From Streptomyces cyaneofuscatus (GTDB lineage: Bacteria; Actinomycetota; Actinomycetes; Streptomycetales; Streptomycetaceae): a DNA stretch of 64,000 nucleotides. Position 1 is the first letter of the stretch. Every line of letters starts with the position of its first letter. Position numbers and translations under genes: made by a program. Below the pieces are notes generated by a model that saw only the letters and a program-made list of their open reading frames with translations, did not search any database and was not told where the DNA came from. Location of the stretch: NCBI RefSeq assembly GCF_000718135.1, contig NZ_JOEM01000020.1:62001-126000 (forward strand), read 5' to 3'. Shown here one piece after another: positions 33,031-41,379 of the stretch.

Positions 33031-33357
33031 GTGTACCGGCAGGGCGATGTACTGATCGTGGCGCTGGAGGAGTCGGCGGTGCCCGCCCCCTTCCTGAAGG
33101 CATCGGGCGAACTGCGCGACGGGCGGGGGCGGCTGGTGCTCGCGCTGGGGGAGGTGACCGGGCACGCGCACGCCGTGCAGGGGCCCGGCCGGCTGATCCG
33201 GGAGGCGGGACCGTTCGGACCGATGCTGCTCCATCTCCCCGAGGGCGGGAGGGTGGTGCACGAGGAGCACGCCACGATCGCGCTGCCGCAGGGCTGGTTC
33301 CGCGTGGTGCGCCAGCGGGAGTACGCGCCCGGCGCGATCCGCATCGTCGCGGACTGA
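33031..33357 (+). CDS. Uncharacterised 108-residue His-motif protein
   Basis: A small soluble protein with no family I can name. It is mostly beta-strand in character (YRQGDVLIVAL, GRLVLALGEV, MLLHLPEG, HATIALPQGWFRVVRQREY). It carries two histidine clusters, TGHAHAV (about 44-50) and HEEHATI (about 77-83), that could form a cupin-like metal site. GTG at 33031 follows GAGGGGAGACGTCT. It diverges from the LRR/radical SAM operon and is followed by a DUF6745 gene after 78 bases, so those two are likely a pair. Confidence 0.75.
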   Translation: MYRQGDVLIVALEESAVPAPFLKASGELRDGRGRLVLALGEVTGHAHAVQGPGRLIREAGPFGPMLLHLPEGGRVVHEEHATIALPQGWFRVVRQREYAPGAIRIVAD

Positions 33358-33435
33358 CGTACGTACGGTCACCGGCAGCACACCGAGCACGACCAGCAGA
33401 TACGAAGCAGACATGAACAGGGGACGGGACAACCG

Positions 33436-34437
33436 ATGCAGCACGTGAATTCCTGGCGGGACGTGGCGGCGGCGACCGGCGCGGCGGACCGGGCGGCCGC
33501 CGAGGAGGGCGTGCGGCGCGCCTACCGCACCGCCGGACTCGCCGAGCCCGAGCGGATCGTCTGGGCCGAGTCGCCCCGGGCGGCCGTCGAGGCGGTCGAG
33601 AAGCTGGCCGACGCCGGACGGTCGGTGCGCGAAGAGGTCCGCACCCGGCCGTGGGCCGAGGAGCGCCGCCGGATGTACGACGAGCTGGGCCCGGCCGGCT
33701 GGTCCGCGCTCTGGTCCGCCACCGGGGCCCAGCTCTGGGAGACCACGGCCGCGCTCGCCGAGCGCATACGGTCCGGAGTCGTCGCCGATCTGGCGGGGAA
33801 GCCGGAGGGCGAGGGCGCGGTGCGGCTGGTGCTGCTCGACGCGGTGCTCGGGCAGCACGACGCCGCCTGGCTCGCCGCCTTCGACGGGCGCGGCGACCGG
33901 CTCACCGGCCTGGCCGAGGTCGCCCGGAACGCCGGCTGGTGGTGGCCGTACGAGAGGGCCGTGGTGATCAGCGAGCGGCCCGAGGCCCTGCACCGCGACG
34001 AGGCGGGCCGGCTCGACCACGGGGCGGGACCGGCACTCGCCTACCGGGACGGGTTCGCGCTGTACGCGTGGCGCGGCATGCCGGTGCCCGCCGACTTCCT
34101 GGCTGAGCTGGCGTCCCTGACCCCGCAGCGTATACGGGAGGAGGAGAACGCCGAGCTGCGCCGCGTGATGCTGGAGTTCTACGGCTACGACCGCTATCTC
34201 ACGGAGTCGGGGGCCGAGCCCGTCCACCGCGACGAGACGGGCATCCTCTGGCGCATCGCACTCGAAGGCGACGAGGACGTGGTGATGGTCGAGGTGGTCA
34301 ACTCCACCCCCGAGCCGGACGGCACGCGCCGCACCTACTGGCTCCGGGTACCGCCCGCGACACGGACCGCCAAGGACGGGGTCGCCTGGACGTTCGGGCT
34401 GGACGGCGCCGCCTACGCCCCGGTGCGGCAGACCTGA
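33436..34437 (+). CDS. DUF6745-like protein of unknown function
   Basis: A 333-residue soluble protein. The N-terminal half is Ala/Glu/Arg-rich and helical. The middle has a Trp/Tyr-rich part (NAGWWWPYERAVVISERPEALHRDEAGRL), then YAWRGMPVPADFL and an EEENAELRRVMLEFYGYDRYL segment. The C-terminal 90 residues are beta-rich (ILWRIALEGDEDVVMVEVVN). I associate these motifs with DUF6745; no activity is known to me. ATG at 33436. Its stop codon forms part of the long inverted repeat shared with the TetR gene. Confidence 0.75.
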   Translation: MQHVNSWRDVAAATGAADRAAAEEGVRRAYRTAGLAEPERIVWAESPRAAVEAVEKLADAGRSVREEVRTRPWAEERRRMYDELGPAGWSALWSATGAQLWETTAALAERIRSGVVADLAGKPEGEGAVRLVLLDAVLGQHDAAWLAAFDGRGDRLTGLAEVARNAGWWWPYERAVVISERPEALHRDEAGRLDHGAGPALAYRDGFALYAWRGMPVPADFLAELASLTPQRIREEENAELRRVMLEFYGYDRYLTESGAEPVHRDETGILWRIALEGDEDVVMVEVVNSTPEPDGTRRTYWLRVPPATRTAKDGVAWTFGLDGAAYAPVRQT

Positions 34438-34518
34438 CGCGCCGGGCCCGACCGCGCCGGACCTGACAGCGCCAAACCTGACAGCGTCGGCCGGGACAGT
34501 GCCGGGCCCGGCGCGTCA
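34435..34518. terminator. Shared bidirectional terminator containing both stop codons
   Basis: A perfect 16-bp inverted repeat, TGACGCGCCGGGCCCG at 34435-34450 and its complement at 34503-34518. The outer bases of each arm are the TGA stop codons of the converging DUF6745-like and TetR genes. The 52-base interior has three copies of a GACAG-type segment (CCTGACAGCG twice, GGGACAGTG). Each arm also holds a GCCGGGCCCGGC-like self-palindrome. Confidence 0.65.
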
Positions 34519-35127
34519 GCCGGTCAGCGCCGCGTGGTCGAGGCCCAGCTCGCGGGCGAGCGCGTCGTCGGTCCAGCGCAGCATCGTGGACCGGGAGAGG
34601 GGACCCGCGTACGAGGTCATCTGCACGGCCAGCCCGTCCAGCAGGGCGGTCAGCCGCCAGGCCGCCGACTCCGGGTCCTCGCAGCGGAACTCACCGGCGG
34701 CGGCACCCTCCGCGATGACCTCGGCCAGCTCCGCCTTCCACCGCCGGTCGAGGTCGCCCGCGACCTCGCGCAGGGCGGGCTCCCGCAAGGAGACCGCCCA
34801 GCCCTCGATCCACAGCCGCCACCCCTTGGCCTGCCCGGTCGGCGCGTACCACCGCACGGCTGCCCGCAGACGCCGTACGGCCGAGGTGCGCCGGGCCAGC
34901 AGCTTTCGCAGATGGGCGAGGTCGGCCTCGGCCGCGTACCCGAAGGCGGCGGCGACCAGCTTCTCCTTGGTCGAGAAGTGGTAGAGCACCAGCGCGTTGC
35001 TCACCCCCAGCGCGGACGCCACATCGGCGATCCGCACGGAGGAGGCCCCACGGATCTCGATCTGTTCGACCGTCGCCCGCAGCATCTCCTCGCGCCGCTC
35101 CGCCACGTTCAACCGGACTCTTGCCAC
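34516..35127 (-). CDS. TetR-family transcriptional regulator
   Basis: A 203-residue repressor. The N-terminal helix-turn-helix (ATVEQIEIRGASSVRIADVASALGVSNALVLYHFSTKEKLVAAAF) covers residues 18-60. The C-terminal ligand domain has TetR_C-like helices (WIEGWAVSLREPALREVAGDLDRRW). The LYHF signature places it with the BetI-like branch. It is transcribed in the same direction as the oxygenase genes upstream (54 bases away) and may be read through from them. Its target is not evident; no clear operator is visible in 35128-35181. Confidence 0.88.
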   Translation of the reverse strand: MARVRLNVAERREEMLRATVEQIEIRGASSVRIADVASALGVSNALVLYHFSTKEKLVAAAFGYAAEADLAHLRKLLARRTSAVRRLRAAVRWYAPTGQAKGWRLWIEGWAVSLREPALREVAGDLDRRWKAELAEVIAEGAAAGEFRCEDPESAAWRLTALLDGLAVQMTSYAGPLSRSTMLRWTDDALARELGLDHAALTG

Positions 35128-35181
35128 GCGACCACCCTAGACGAGTCATTCCGGTGCAATCGGTTGTGACGGCGCCCCGGG

Positions 35182-36531
35182 TCATCGCTTCGCGCGTACG
35201 CGTGCGAAGGCCGCCGACCGCCACGCCGGCCTGAGCCCCGTCGTGCCGAGGTCCGGCGGGTGGCGGTGGTGGACCTCCTCCTCGCGGTCCCCGTAGAGCA
35301 GGGTCACGTTGATGCGGAGATTCTCGTAACCGGGGCGGAAGCGGACCTCGTCCGACGCGTGGAACAGGTCGGAGTCGAAGATCACCGCCCGGTTCTGCCG
35401 GTAGGGGATGGTCATGCTGCGGGCCCGTCGGCGTCGCAGGAACGGCCGGATCAGGTCCTGGCGGCCGTTGTACGTGTCGAAGCCCCAGGACAAGGGGGCG
35501 TCGACGTCGTGCACCACCAGGCCCCCCGATTGCTCGTCGGTGTTCGCGTCGTCGGGGGTGATCCAGAAATTGACGTTGACGGCGGCGAAGTCCGCGTGGG
35601 TGGTGACGTCGGCGGGGACCTGGGGGCCGCACTTGAAGCCCCACATCTGGCGCAGCGGGTACCGGTCGCCGATGAGCCGCGGCAGGGCGTCCCGCAGTTC
35701 CTCGGCGATCTGCATGAGCAGGGGGCAGCTGAACCCGTCCTGCATGAGTGCGCCCAGCCGCCCGTGGGCGTAGCGGTTGCCGAACCAGACCGTCGATTCC
35801 AGGCAGAACCGGTACAGCTCGTCCAGCGCCTCCTCGGTGAGGAAGTCGTCCACGGAGACGACGCCGGGTGCGTTCGCCAGGTACTGCTCCTCGACGGCGG
35901 CGGGATCCCAGCGATCGGACAGCGCGCGTGCCACGCGCGGTGTGTCCCGGATGTGCAGCAGGCGGTTGTAGGTGGGGGCGATGCAGGCGTCGGCCTCGGG
36001 GTCCAGGGGCTTCCGGGCGTCGGGGCCGACGGCCGCCAGCCGGTCGTGCACGGCCTGGTAGGAGTCGATGACCTGGCCGTACTCCGCGCCCAGCACGCCC
36101 AGGCCCTGGAGGTGACGCATCTGGTCGATGTCGTGCCGCAGTTTGGGCACGCTCAGCGGGACGACCGACCGCCGGGCCGGATCGGCGGCGTCCCAGCGCA
36201 GCCGGGCGAGCAGCTGGGCGCACCCCTGGGCCAGCGGGAAGTCGCCTCGTTCCAGGGCCACCGTGATGGCCTCCGGCAACCACGCCGTGGCGTCGTCCCC
36301 CTGACCGTCGTCCGCCGTGCCCGGCGGGTCGCACCACCGCAGCGCCTCGTCCTCTTGCTCCGAGGCGGCCAGCAGGAGCACCAGCTCGCGCCGGGCCGCC
36401 CGGTCCCGCGGTCCGGCCCGGAGGGCGTCGCGGAGAACGCGCGCCGCCTCCTGCGCACGGCCCGCACCGGCTGCCGCCCTCACCTGCGCGACCACCGGGC
36501 CGGCCTCCCATGACGTACCCACCCACGTCAC
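35182..36531 (-). CDS. 2-oxoglutarate/Fe(II)-type oxygenase with helical N-terminal domain
   Basis: A 449-residue protein. Residues 15-110 are Ala-rich helices like tetratricopeptide repeats. The C-terminal half is a double-stranded beta-helix oxygenase with likely iron ligands H312-A-D314 and H391 (DLFHASDEV) and a 2-oxoglutarate-binding arginine at R406 (YENLRINVTLLYG). Such enzymes hydroxylate small molecules or peptide side chains. GTG at 36531 overlaps the upstream gene's stop as GTGA, so it is translationally coupled to the unknown 36.5-37.2 kb protein, which may supply or be its substrate. Confidence 0.8.
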   Translation of the reverse strand: MTWVGTSWEAGPVVAQVRAAAGAGRAQEAARVLRDALRAGPRDRAARRELVLLLAASEQEDEALRWCDPPGTADDGQGDDATAWLPEAITVALERGDFPLAQGCAQLLARLRWDAADPARRSVVPLSVPKLRHDIDQMRHLQGLGVLGAEYGQVIDSYQAVHDRLAAVGPDARKPLDPEADACIAPTYNRLLHIRDTPRVARALSDRWDPAAVEEQYLANAPGVVSVDDFLTEEALDELYRFCLESTVWFGNRYAHGRLGALMQDGFSCPLLMQIAEELRDALPRLIGDRYPLRQMWGFKCGPQVPADVTTHADFAAVNVNFWITPDDANTDEQSGGLVVHDVDAPLSWGFDTYNGRQDLIRPFLRRRRARSMTIPYRQNRAVIFDSDLFHASDEVRFRPGYENLRINVTLLYGDREEEVHHRHPPDLGTTGLRPAWRSAAFARVRAKR

Positions 36532-37220
36532 CCGAGCCGGAAGGCGCCGCGCGCCTGGAGCTCGACCGCGTAGCGTGCGAGGGCGTTGAGCGTCACCGCG
36601 GCGTACGGGGGCACGAAGCCCGCGCCGATCGCCTGCTGGTCGTCCGCCTGCTGGACATGGACGTAGGTGGTCCAGGTGATGCCGGTGACGAACGGGGTGC
36701 TGCCGCGGGCCTGCATGCCGATACTCTCCTGGTCCGCCGCCGCCTCTCCGTCCCCCTCGCCGCCTCCGCTCCCGCCCCCGTCGCCGCAGAGCGTGTGCGA
36801 GACATGGAGGTTGATGAAGTAGTGGAGCAGGTCGTCGGTGAGCCCGTGGATCCGCGTCGCCGACGTGCACCCCTCCAGCAAGGCCGCGAAGACCTCCTGA
36901 CCGTCGTTCTCCACCGTCGCCCGGCAGAACTCCGTGAGGAACTCTCCCTGCGGGGGCACCGCGTCCGTGTGACGGTGCACGTACTCCTGGAACCACAGCA
37001 GAAGCTTCGGGTTGGCGAACACGGAGTAGACGAGCCGGTCGGTGAGGGCCGCCTGCTCGTCCGAGACGGGCGGCACCGCGAGGTACTCCGTCAGGATCTG
37101 CGACGGACCGGTGATGAACTGCTCCCGCAGGAGGAAGTCGGTCTCCATGGCCAGGAACAGTGCGTCGATCCGGCGCACGTTCGCGGCGCGGGACATGACG
37201 GTGGATCGTTGTGCGTCCAA
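36528..37220 (-). CDS. Unknown protein coupled to the oxygenase
   Basis: A 230-residue protein I do not recognise. The first 140 residues are helical (RIDALFLAMETDFLLREQFITGP..., VYSVFANPKLLLWFQEYVHRH). A Gly/Glu linker (GDGGGSGGGEGDGEAAADQE, about 150-169) leads to a C-terminal region rich in Thr, Val and aromatic residues. The start is TTG at 37220, with GGGAAG eight bases upstream; ATG at 37196 lacks a ribosome site but is possible. The stop overlaps the oxygenase start. The gene follows a small broken reading frame. Confidence 0.65.
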   Translation of the reverse strand: MDAQRSTVMSRAANVRRIDALFLAMETDFLLREQFITGPSQILTEYLAVPPVSDEQAALTDRLVYSVFANPKLLLWFQEYVHRHTDAVPPQGEFLTEFCRATVENDGQEVFAALLEGCTSATRIHGLTDDLLHYFINLHVSHTLCGDGGGSGGGEGDGEAAADQESIGMQARGSTPFVTGITWTTYVHVQQADDQQAIGAGFVPPYAAVTLNALARYAVELQARGAFRLG

Positions 37221-37287
37221 GGTCTTCTCTTCCCATCTCGGTGTTCCGGTCGGGTGGCCCGGTGGCTGCCGGGCCGGGGGACGGGGC

Positions 37288-37520
37288 TCAGGCGTTCGCG
37301 TGGTGGGGGCTGCTCCAGGCCATCCACTGTTCGGGGACGGCCATGGCGCGTGTCTCCAGGCTCCGTCCGGAGGCCAGGGCGAGCAGCCGGTCGGCACGGT
37401 CAGCCGGCCGCCGAGCACCGGGAGGTCCTGTGTGTGCCGGGTGCCGGGACAACAGGTGTCCGGATTCGCCACGATGACGGCGTCCGAATCCAGCCAGCGG
37501 CGGATGTCGCCCGCCCCCAG
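37288..37520 (-). pseudogene. Small gene with a disrupted reading frame
   Basis: Codon use shows one coding region that changes frame. From about 37520 the frame reading ...IRRWLDSDAVIVANPDTCCP... has Streptomyces-like third positions down to about 37390. Below that the -1 frame takes over (RLLALASGRSLETRAMAVPE...) and ends at TGA 37288-37290, while the first frame picks up rare codons such as AGA. A CTG at 37520 lies behind AGGAGG. This is either a frameshifted pseudogene, a programmed -1 shift, or a sequencing indel. The whole product would be about 78 residues. I do not recognise it. Confidence 0.5.
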
Positions 37521-37538
37521 AGCGTCAGCCCCTCCTGA

Positions 37539-38222
<684 letters not shown>

Positions 38223-38318
38223 ACGGCCACCGGACCGCTGCCCCGTTCACCGCTCTCTTCTCGCCCTGTCGGACAGTCCGACGATAATGGGACGACACCG
38301 ACTCCCCCAGGAGATGTT

Positions 38319-39527
38319 GTGACCGGCGCCGACTACTTTGTCCCCTTCCGTACGAAACTGCGTTCGATGCGCACCGAGCCCTTCGGAGCCGATCCGGCGG
38401 GAGCGCGGATGCAGCGCATTCTGAACTCACCGAACTTCGCCGACGGGGTGTTCCAGAACCCGCTGGGAGCCCGGACCAGGCCGTCCGGGTCTGGGCTGGA
38501 ATTCGCCAAGATCTACTTCCAGAAGGAGCAGCGGATCCGCAGGGCGCCGGCGGGCACCGTTCCGGTCCATGCCACCACGCTCGCCGATCTGGCCGCGCCG
38601 CCCGCCACCGGGCTGCGGCTGACCTGGATGGGTCACTCCAGCGTCCTCGCCGAGATCGACGGCCGCCGGGTCCTGTTCGACCCGGTCTGGGGAGAGCGGT
38701 GTTCCCCGTTCCCCTTCGCCGGACCCAAGCGGCTGCACCCGGTGCCGGTGCCGCTGGCCACGCTCGGCCCCGTCGATGTGGTGGTGATCTCCCACGACCA
38801 CTACGACCACCTCGACCTGCCGACGATCCGCGCGCTGGCGGGCACGGACACCGTCTTCGCCGTACCGCTCGGGGTCGGCGCCCATCTGGAGCGCTGGGGG
38901 GTGGCTCCCGACCGGCTGCGCGAGCTCGACTGGAACGAGACCGCGAAGGTCAACGGCATCAGCCTCACCGCCACTCCCGCGCGCCACTTCTGCGGCCGGG
39001 GCCTGCGGAACAACCAGCACACCCTGTGGGCCTCCTGGGCCGTCTCCGGCCCGGAACACCGGATCTACCACAGCGGCGACACGGGCTACTTCCCCGGCTT
39101 CCGGGACATCGGTGCCGAGCACGGCCCCTTCGACGTCACGATGATCCAGATCGGCGCCTACTCGGAGTACTGGCCGGACATCCACATGACCCCCGCCGAG
39201 GGCATGCGGGCCCACCTGGACCTCCAGGGCGGACGCCCGCACGGGGTGATGCTGCCGATCCACTGGGGCACCTTCAACCTCGCCCCGCACGCCTGGGCCG
39301 AGCCCGCCGAGTGGACGAAGGACGCCGCCGAGGAGGCCGAGCAGGCGGCGGCGTTCCCCCGGCCGGGCGAACCCTTCGAACCCGGCGGAACGCTCCCGGT
39401 GGACTCCTGGTGGCGAGCCGTCTCCGCCCCGATGGCGGCCCCGCAGTGGCGTACGGCGGCACCGGACGCCGTCCCGGGCGGCGCGCCCGTCGTGCGTCGG
39501 GACCTCGATGTGGCCGGGGAGCGGTGA
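38319..39527 (+). CDS. Metallo-beta-lactamase-fold hydrolase (NAPE-PLD/UlaG-like)
   Basis: A 402-residue hydrolase with the di-metal motif H159-D-H161-Y-D163-H164 (SHDHYDHLD). Further ligands are in ARHFCGRG, YHSGDTGYFPG and LPIHWGTFNL. The extended N-terminal 90 residues and these motifs match the bacterial N-acyl-phosphatidylethanolamine phospholipase D-like group, so a phosphodiester substrate is likely. GTG at 38319 has CAGGAG five bases upstream. It stands alone between an F420 enzyme and gap. Confidence 0.88.
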   Translation: MTGADYFVPFRTKLRSMRTEPFGADPAGARMQRILNSPNFADGVFQNPLGARTRPSGSGLEFAKIYFQKEQRIRRAPAGTVPVHATTLADLAAPPATGLRLTWMGHSSVLAEIDGRRVLFDPVWGERCSPFPFAGPKRLHPVPVPLATLGPVDVVVISHDHYDHLDLPTIRALAGTDTVFAVPLGVGAHLERWGVAPDRLRELDWNETAKVNGISLTATPARHFCGRGLRNNQHTLWASWAVSGPEHRIYHSGDTGYFPGFRDIGAEHGPFDVTMIQIGAYSEYWPDIHMTPAEGMRAHLDLQGGRPHGVMLPIHWGTFNLAPHAWAEPAEWTKDAAEEAEQAAAFPRPGEPFEPGGTLPVDSWWRAVSAPMAAPQWRTAAPDAVPGGAPVVRRDLDVAGER

Positions 39528-39574
39528 CCTCCGGGTGAGGGCCCAGGTGCCTGGACCCTCACCCGAAGCGGAGA

Positions 39575-41020
39575 TCAGGCCGCCGGGGCCGGGTACGTCG
39601 GGTACTCCACGCCGGAGACGTGCTGGACGACCCGGATGACCTGGCACGAGTAGCCGAACTCGTTGTCGTACCAGAGGTAGAGGATCGCGTTGTCACCGTC
39701 GACCTTGGTGGCGCCCGCGTCGACGATCGAGGCGTGGCGGGAGCCGATGAAGTCGCTGGAGACCGCGTCGGGGGCGCTGATGAAGTCGATCTGGCGCTTG
39801 AGCGGCGAGGCCAGCGAGACGTTACGGAGGTAGTCGAGGACCTCCTCGCGGTCGGTCTCCCGGCCCAGGCGCAGGCTCAGGATCGCGATCGAGACGTCCG
39901 GCACCGGGACGCGGATGGAGCTGCCGGTGATCGGCGCGTCCAGGTCCGGCAGGGCCTTGGCCACGGCGGAGGCGGCGCCGGTCTCGGTGATGACCATGTT
40001 GAGTGCCGCCGAGCGGCCGCGCCGGTCGGAGCTGTGGTAGTTGTCCAGCAGGTTCTGGTCGTTGGTGTACGAGTGGACGGTCTCCACGTGGCCGCGCAGG
40101 ACGCCGTACTCGTCCGCCATCGCCTTGAGCGGCGGGACGATCGCGTTGGTGGTGCAGGACGCGCAGGACAGGATCTGCTCGTCGTCCTTGATCGTGTCGT
40201 GGTTGACCCCGTGGACGATGTTGGGGACGTCGCCCTTGCCCGGCGCGGTCAGGACGACCTTGGCGATGCCGGGGCGCAGGTGGTTCGAGAGCCCCTCGCG
40301 GTCGCGCCACCTGCCGGTGTTGTCGATCAGGATGGCGTCCTTGATCCCGTACTCGGTGTAGTCCACCGCCGTCGGGTCGTCCGAGTAGATCACCTTGATC
40401 TCGTTGCCGTTGGCGATGATCTTGCTGTTCGCCTCGTCGACGGTGATCGTGCCGGAGAACTGGCCGTGGATCGAGTCGCGCCGCAGCAGTGAGGCGCGCT
40501 TGACGATGTCCTGGCCGGAGCCCTTGCGTACGACGATGGCGCGCAGCCGCAGTCCGTTGCCGGAACCGGCCTTCTCGATGAGGAGGCGGGCGATGAGGCG
40601 GCCGATGCGGCCGAAGCCGTAGAGGACGACATCGCGCGAGTCGCGGCGTTCGATCTTGTTGGCGCCGGTCGCCCCGGCGACGGCCTCGGCGGTGAACTCC
40701 TCCACGCTCAGGCCGCGGTCGTCCGCGCGGAACGTCGCGGCCAGCATGCCTATGTCGATCTGGGAGGGGCCGAGGTCGAGTGTCGTCAGCGCCCGCAGGA
40801 ACGGCATCGTCTCGGTGACCGAGAGTTCCTCACCGGCGATCTGCCGGGCGAAGCGGTGGGTCTTGAGGATGCTGACCACCGACTTGTTCACCAGGGAGCG
40901 GCTGTGCAGCAGGACGTTCACGTCCTGCTCACGGTGCAGCTTCCCGATGATCGGGATCATCGACTCCGCGATCTCCTCGCGGTGCATCCAGTTGGTGAAC
41001 GAGTCGTCATTGACAGTCAC
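39575..41020 (-). CDS. gap: Glyceraldehyde-3-phosphate dehydrogenase, long form
   Basis: A 481-residue GAPDH with a helical N-terminal extension of about 125 residues before the NAD domain, matching the long actinomycete type. The NAD loop is GFGRIGR (135-141), the catalytic cysteine is C289 in SCASCTTN, and the C-terminal YDNEFGYS is present. It oxidises glyceraldehyde-3-phosphate to 1,3-bisphosphoglycerate; the long form may prefer a gluconeogenic or NADP role, which is inference. GTG at 41020 follows GAAAGATAAACAC. It is monocistronic, convergent with the metallo-hydrolase. Confidence 0.92.
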   Translation of the reverse strand: MTVNDDSFTNWMHREEIAESMIPIIGKLHREQDVNVLLHSRSLVNKSVVSILKTHRFARQIAGEELSVTETMPFLRALTTLDLGPSQIDIGMLAATFRADDRGLSVEEFTAEAVAGATGANKIERRDSRDVVLYGFGRIGRLIARLLIEKAGSGNGLRLRAIVVRKGSGQDIVKRASLLRRDSIHGQFSGTITVDEANSKIIANGNEIKVIYSDDPTAVDYTEYGIKDAILIDNTGRWRDREGLSNHLRPGIAKVVLTAPGKGDVPNIVHGVNHDTIKDDEQILSCASCTTNAIVPPLKAMADEYGVLRGHVETVHSYTNDQNLLDNYHSSDRRGRSAALNMVITETGAASAVAKALPDLDAPITGSSIRVPVPDVSIAILSLRLGRETDREEVLDYLRNVSLASPLKRQIDFISAPDAVSSDFIGSRHASIVDAGATKVDGDNAILYLWYDNEFGYSCQVIRVVQHVSGVEYPTYPAPAA

Positions 41021-41379
41021 GTGTTTATCTTTCGAGCTAGGCGGCGCTCATATGGTAGCCGCCCCGGTGTGTTCATCCTCAAGGTGGTCCCGTCCGGGGG
41101 GCCGGGGTGGGTCGTGCCGGTGTCAATGCGGCGTAATCGGGCGCCCGTGCGAGAGGTCATACCAGAGCGGGACGGATGGTGGGCAAGTTCCACAACTGCC
41201 CGTCGCGCACAGGTCGGTGGCGACTACCGTGTGTGCTCGGTGATCAACGGCGTGCTCCTGGATCCAGGGCGGCCCGACCGCTGACCCGAGCTGGACCGAC
41301 CACCGCAGGTGCCACCGCAGGAACGCCGACAGGGGCGACAGGAACGCCGATTCCTGATGCCCCCGTACCGAGGACGCTG
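41021..41379. other. Divergent intergenic region between gap and the conservon
   Basis: About 360 bases without a supported gene. On the minus strand TACCAT (41052-41057) with TTGAGG 19 bases further upstream could be the gap promoter. The other half should hold the conservon promoter, but I see no strong motif or repeat. Short open frames here lack codon bias. Confidence 0.35.

Noticed and set aside
32833..34227. Upstream extension of the first LRR gene by about 465 codons
   Set aside because: A good ATG and ribosome site exist at 32832, and the extension is antisense to two better-supported genes.
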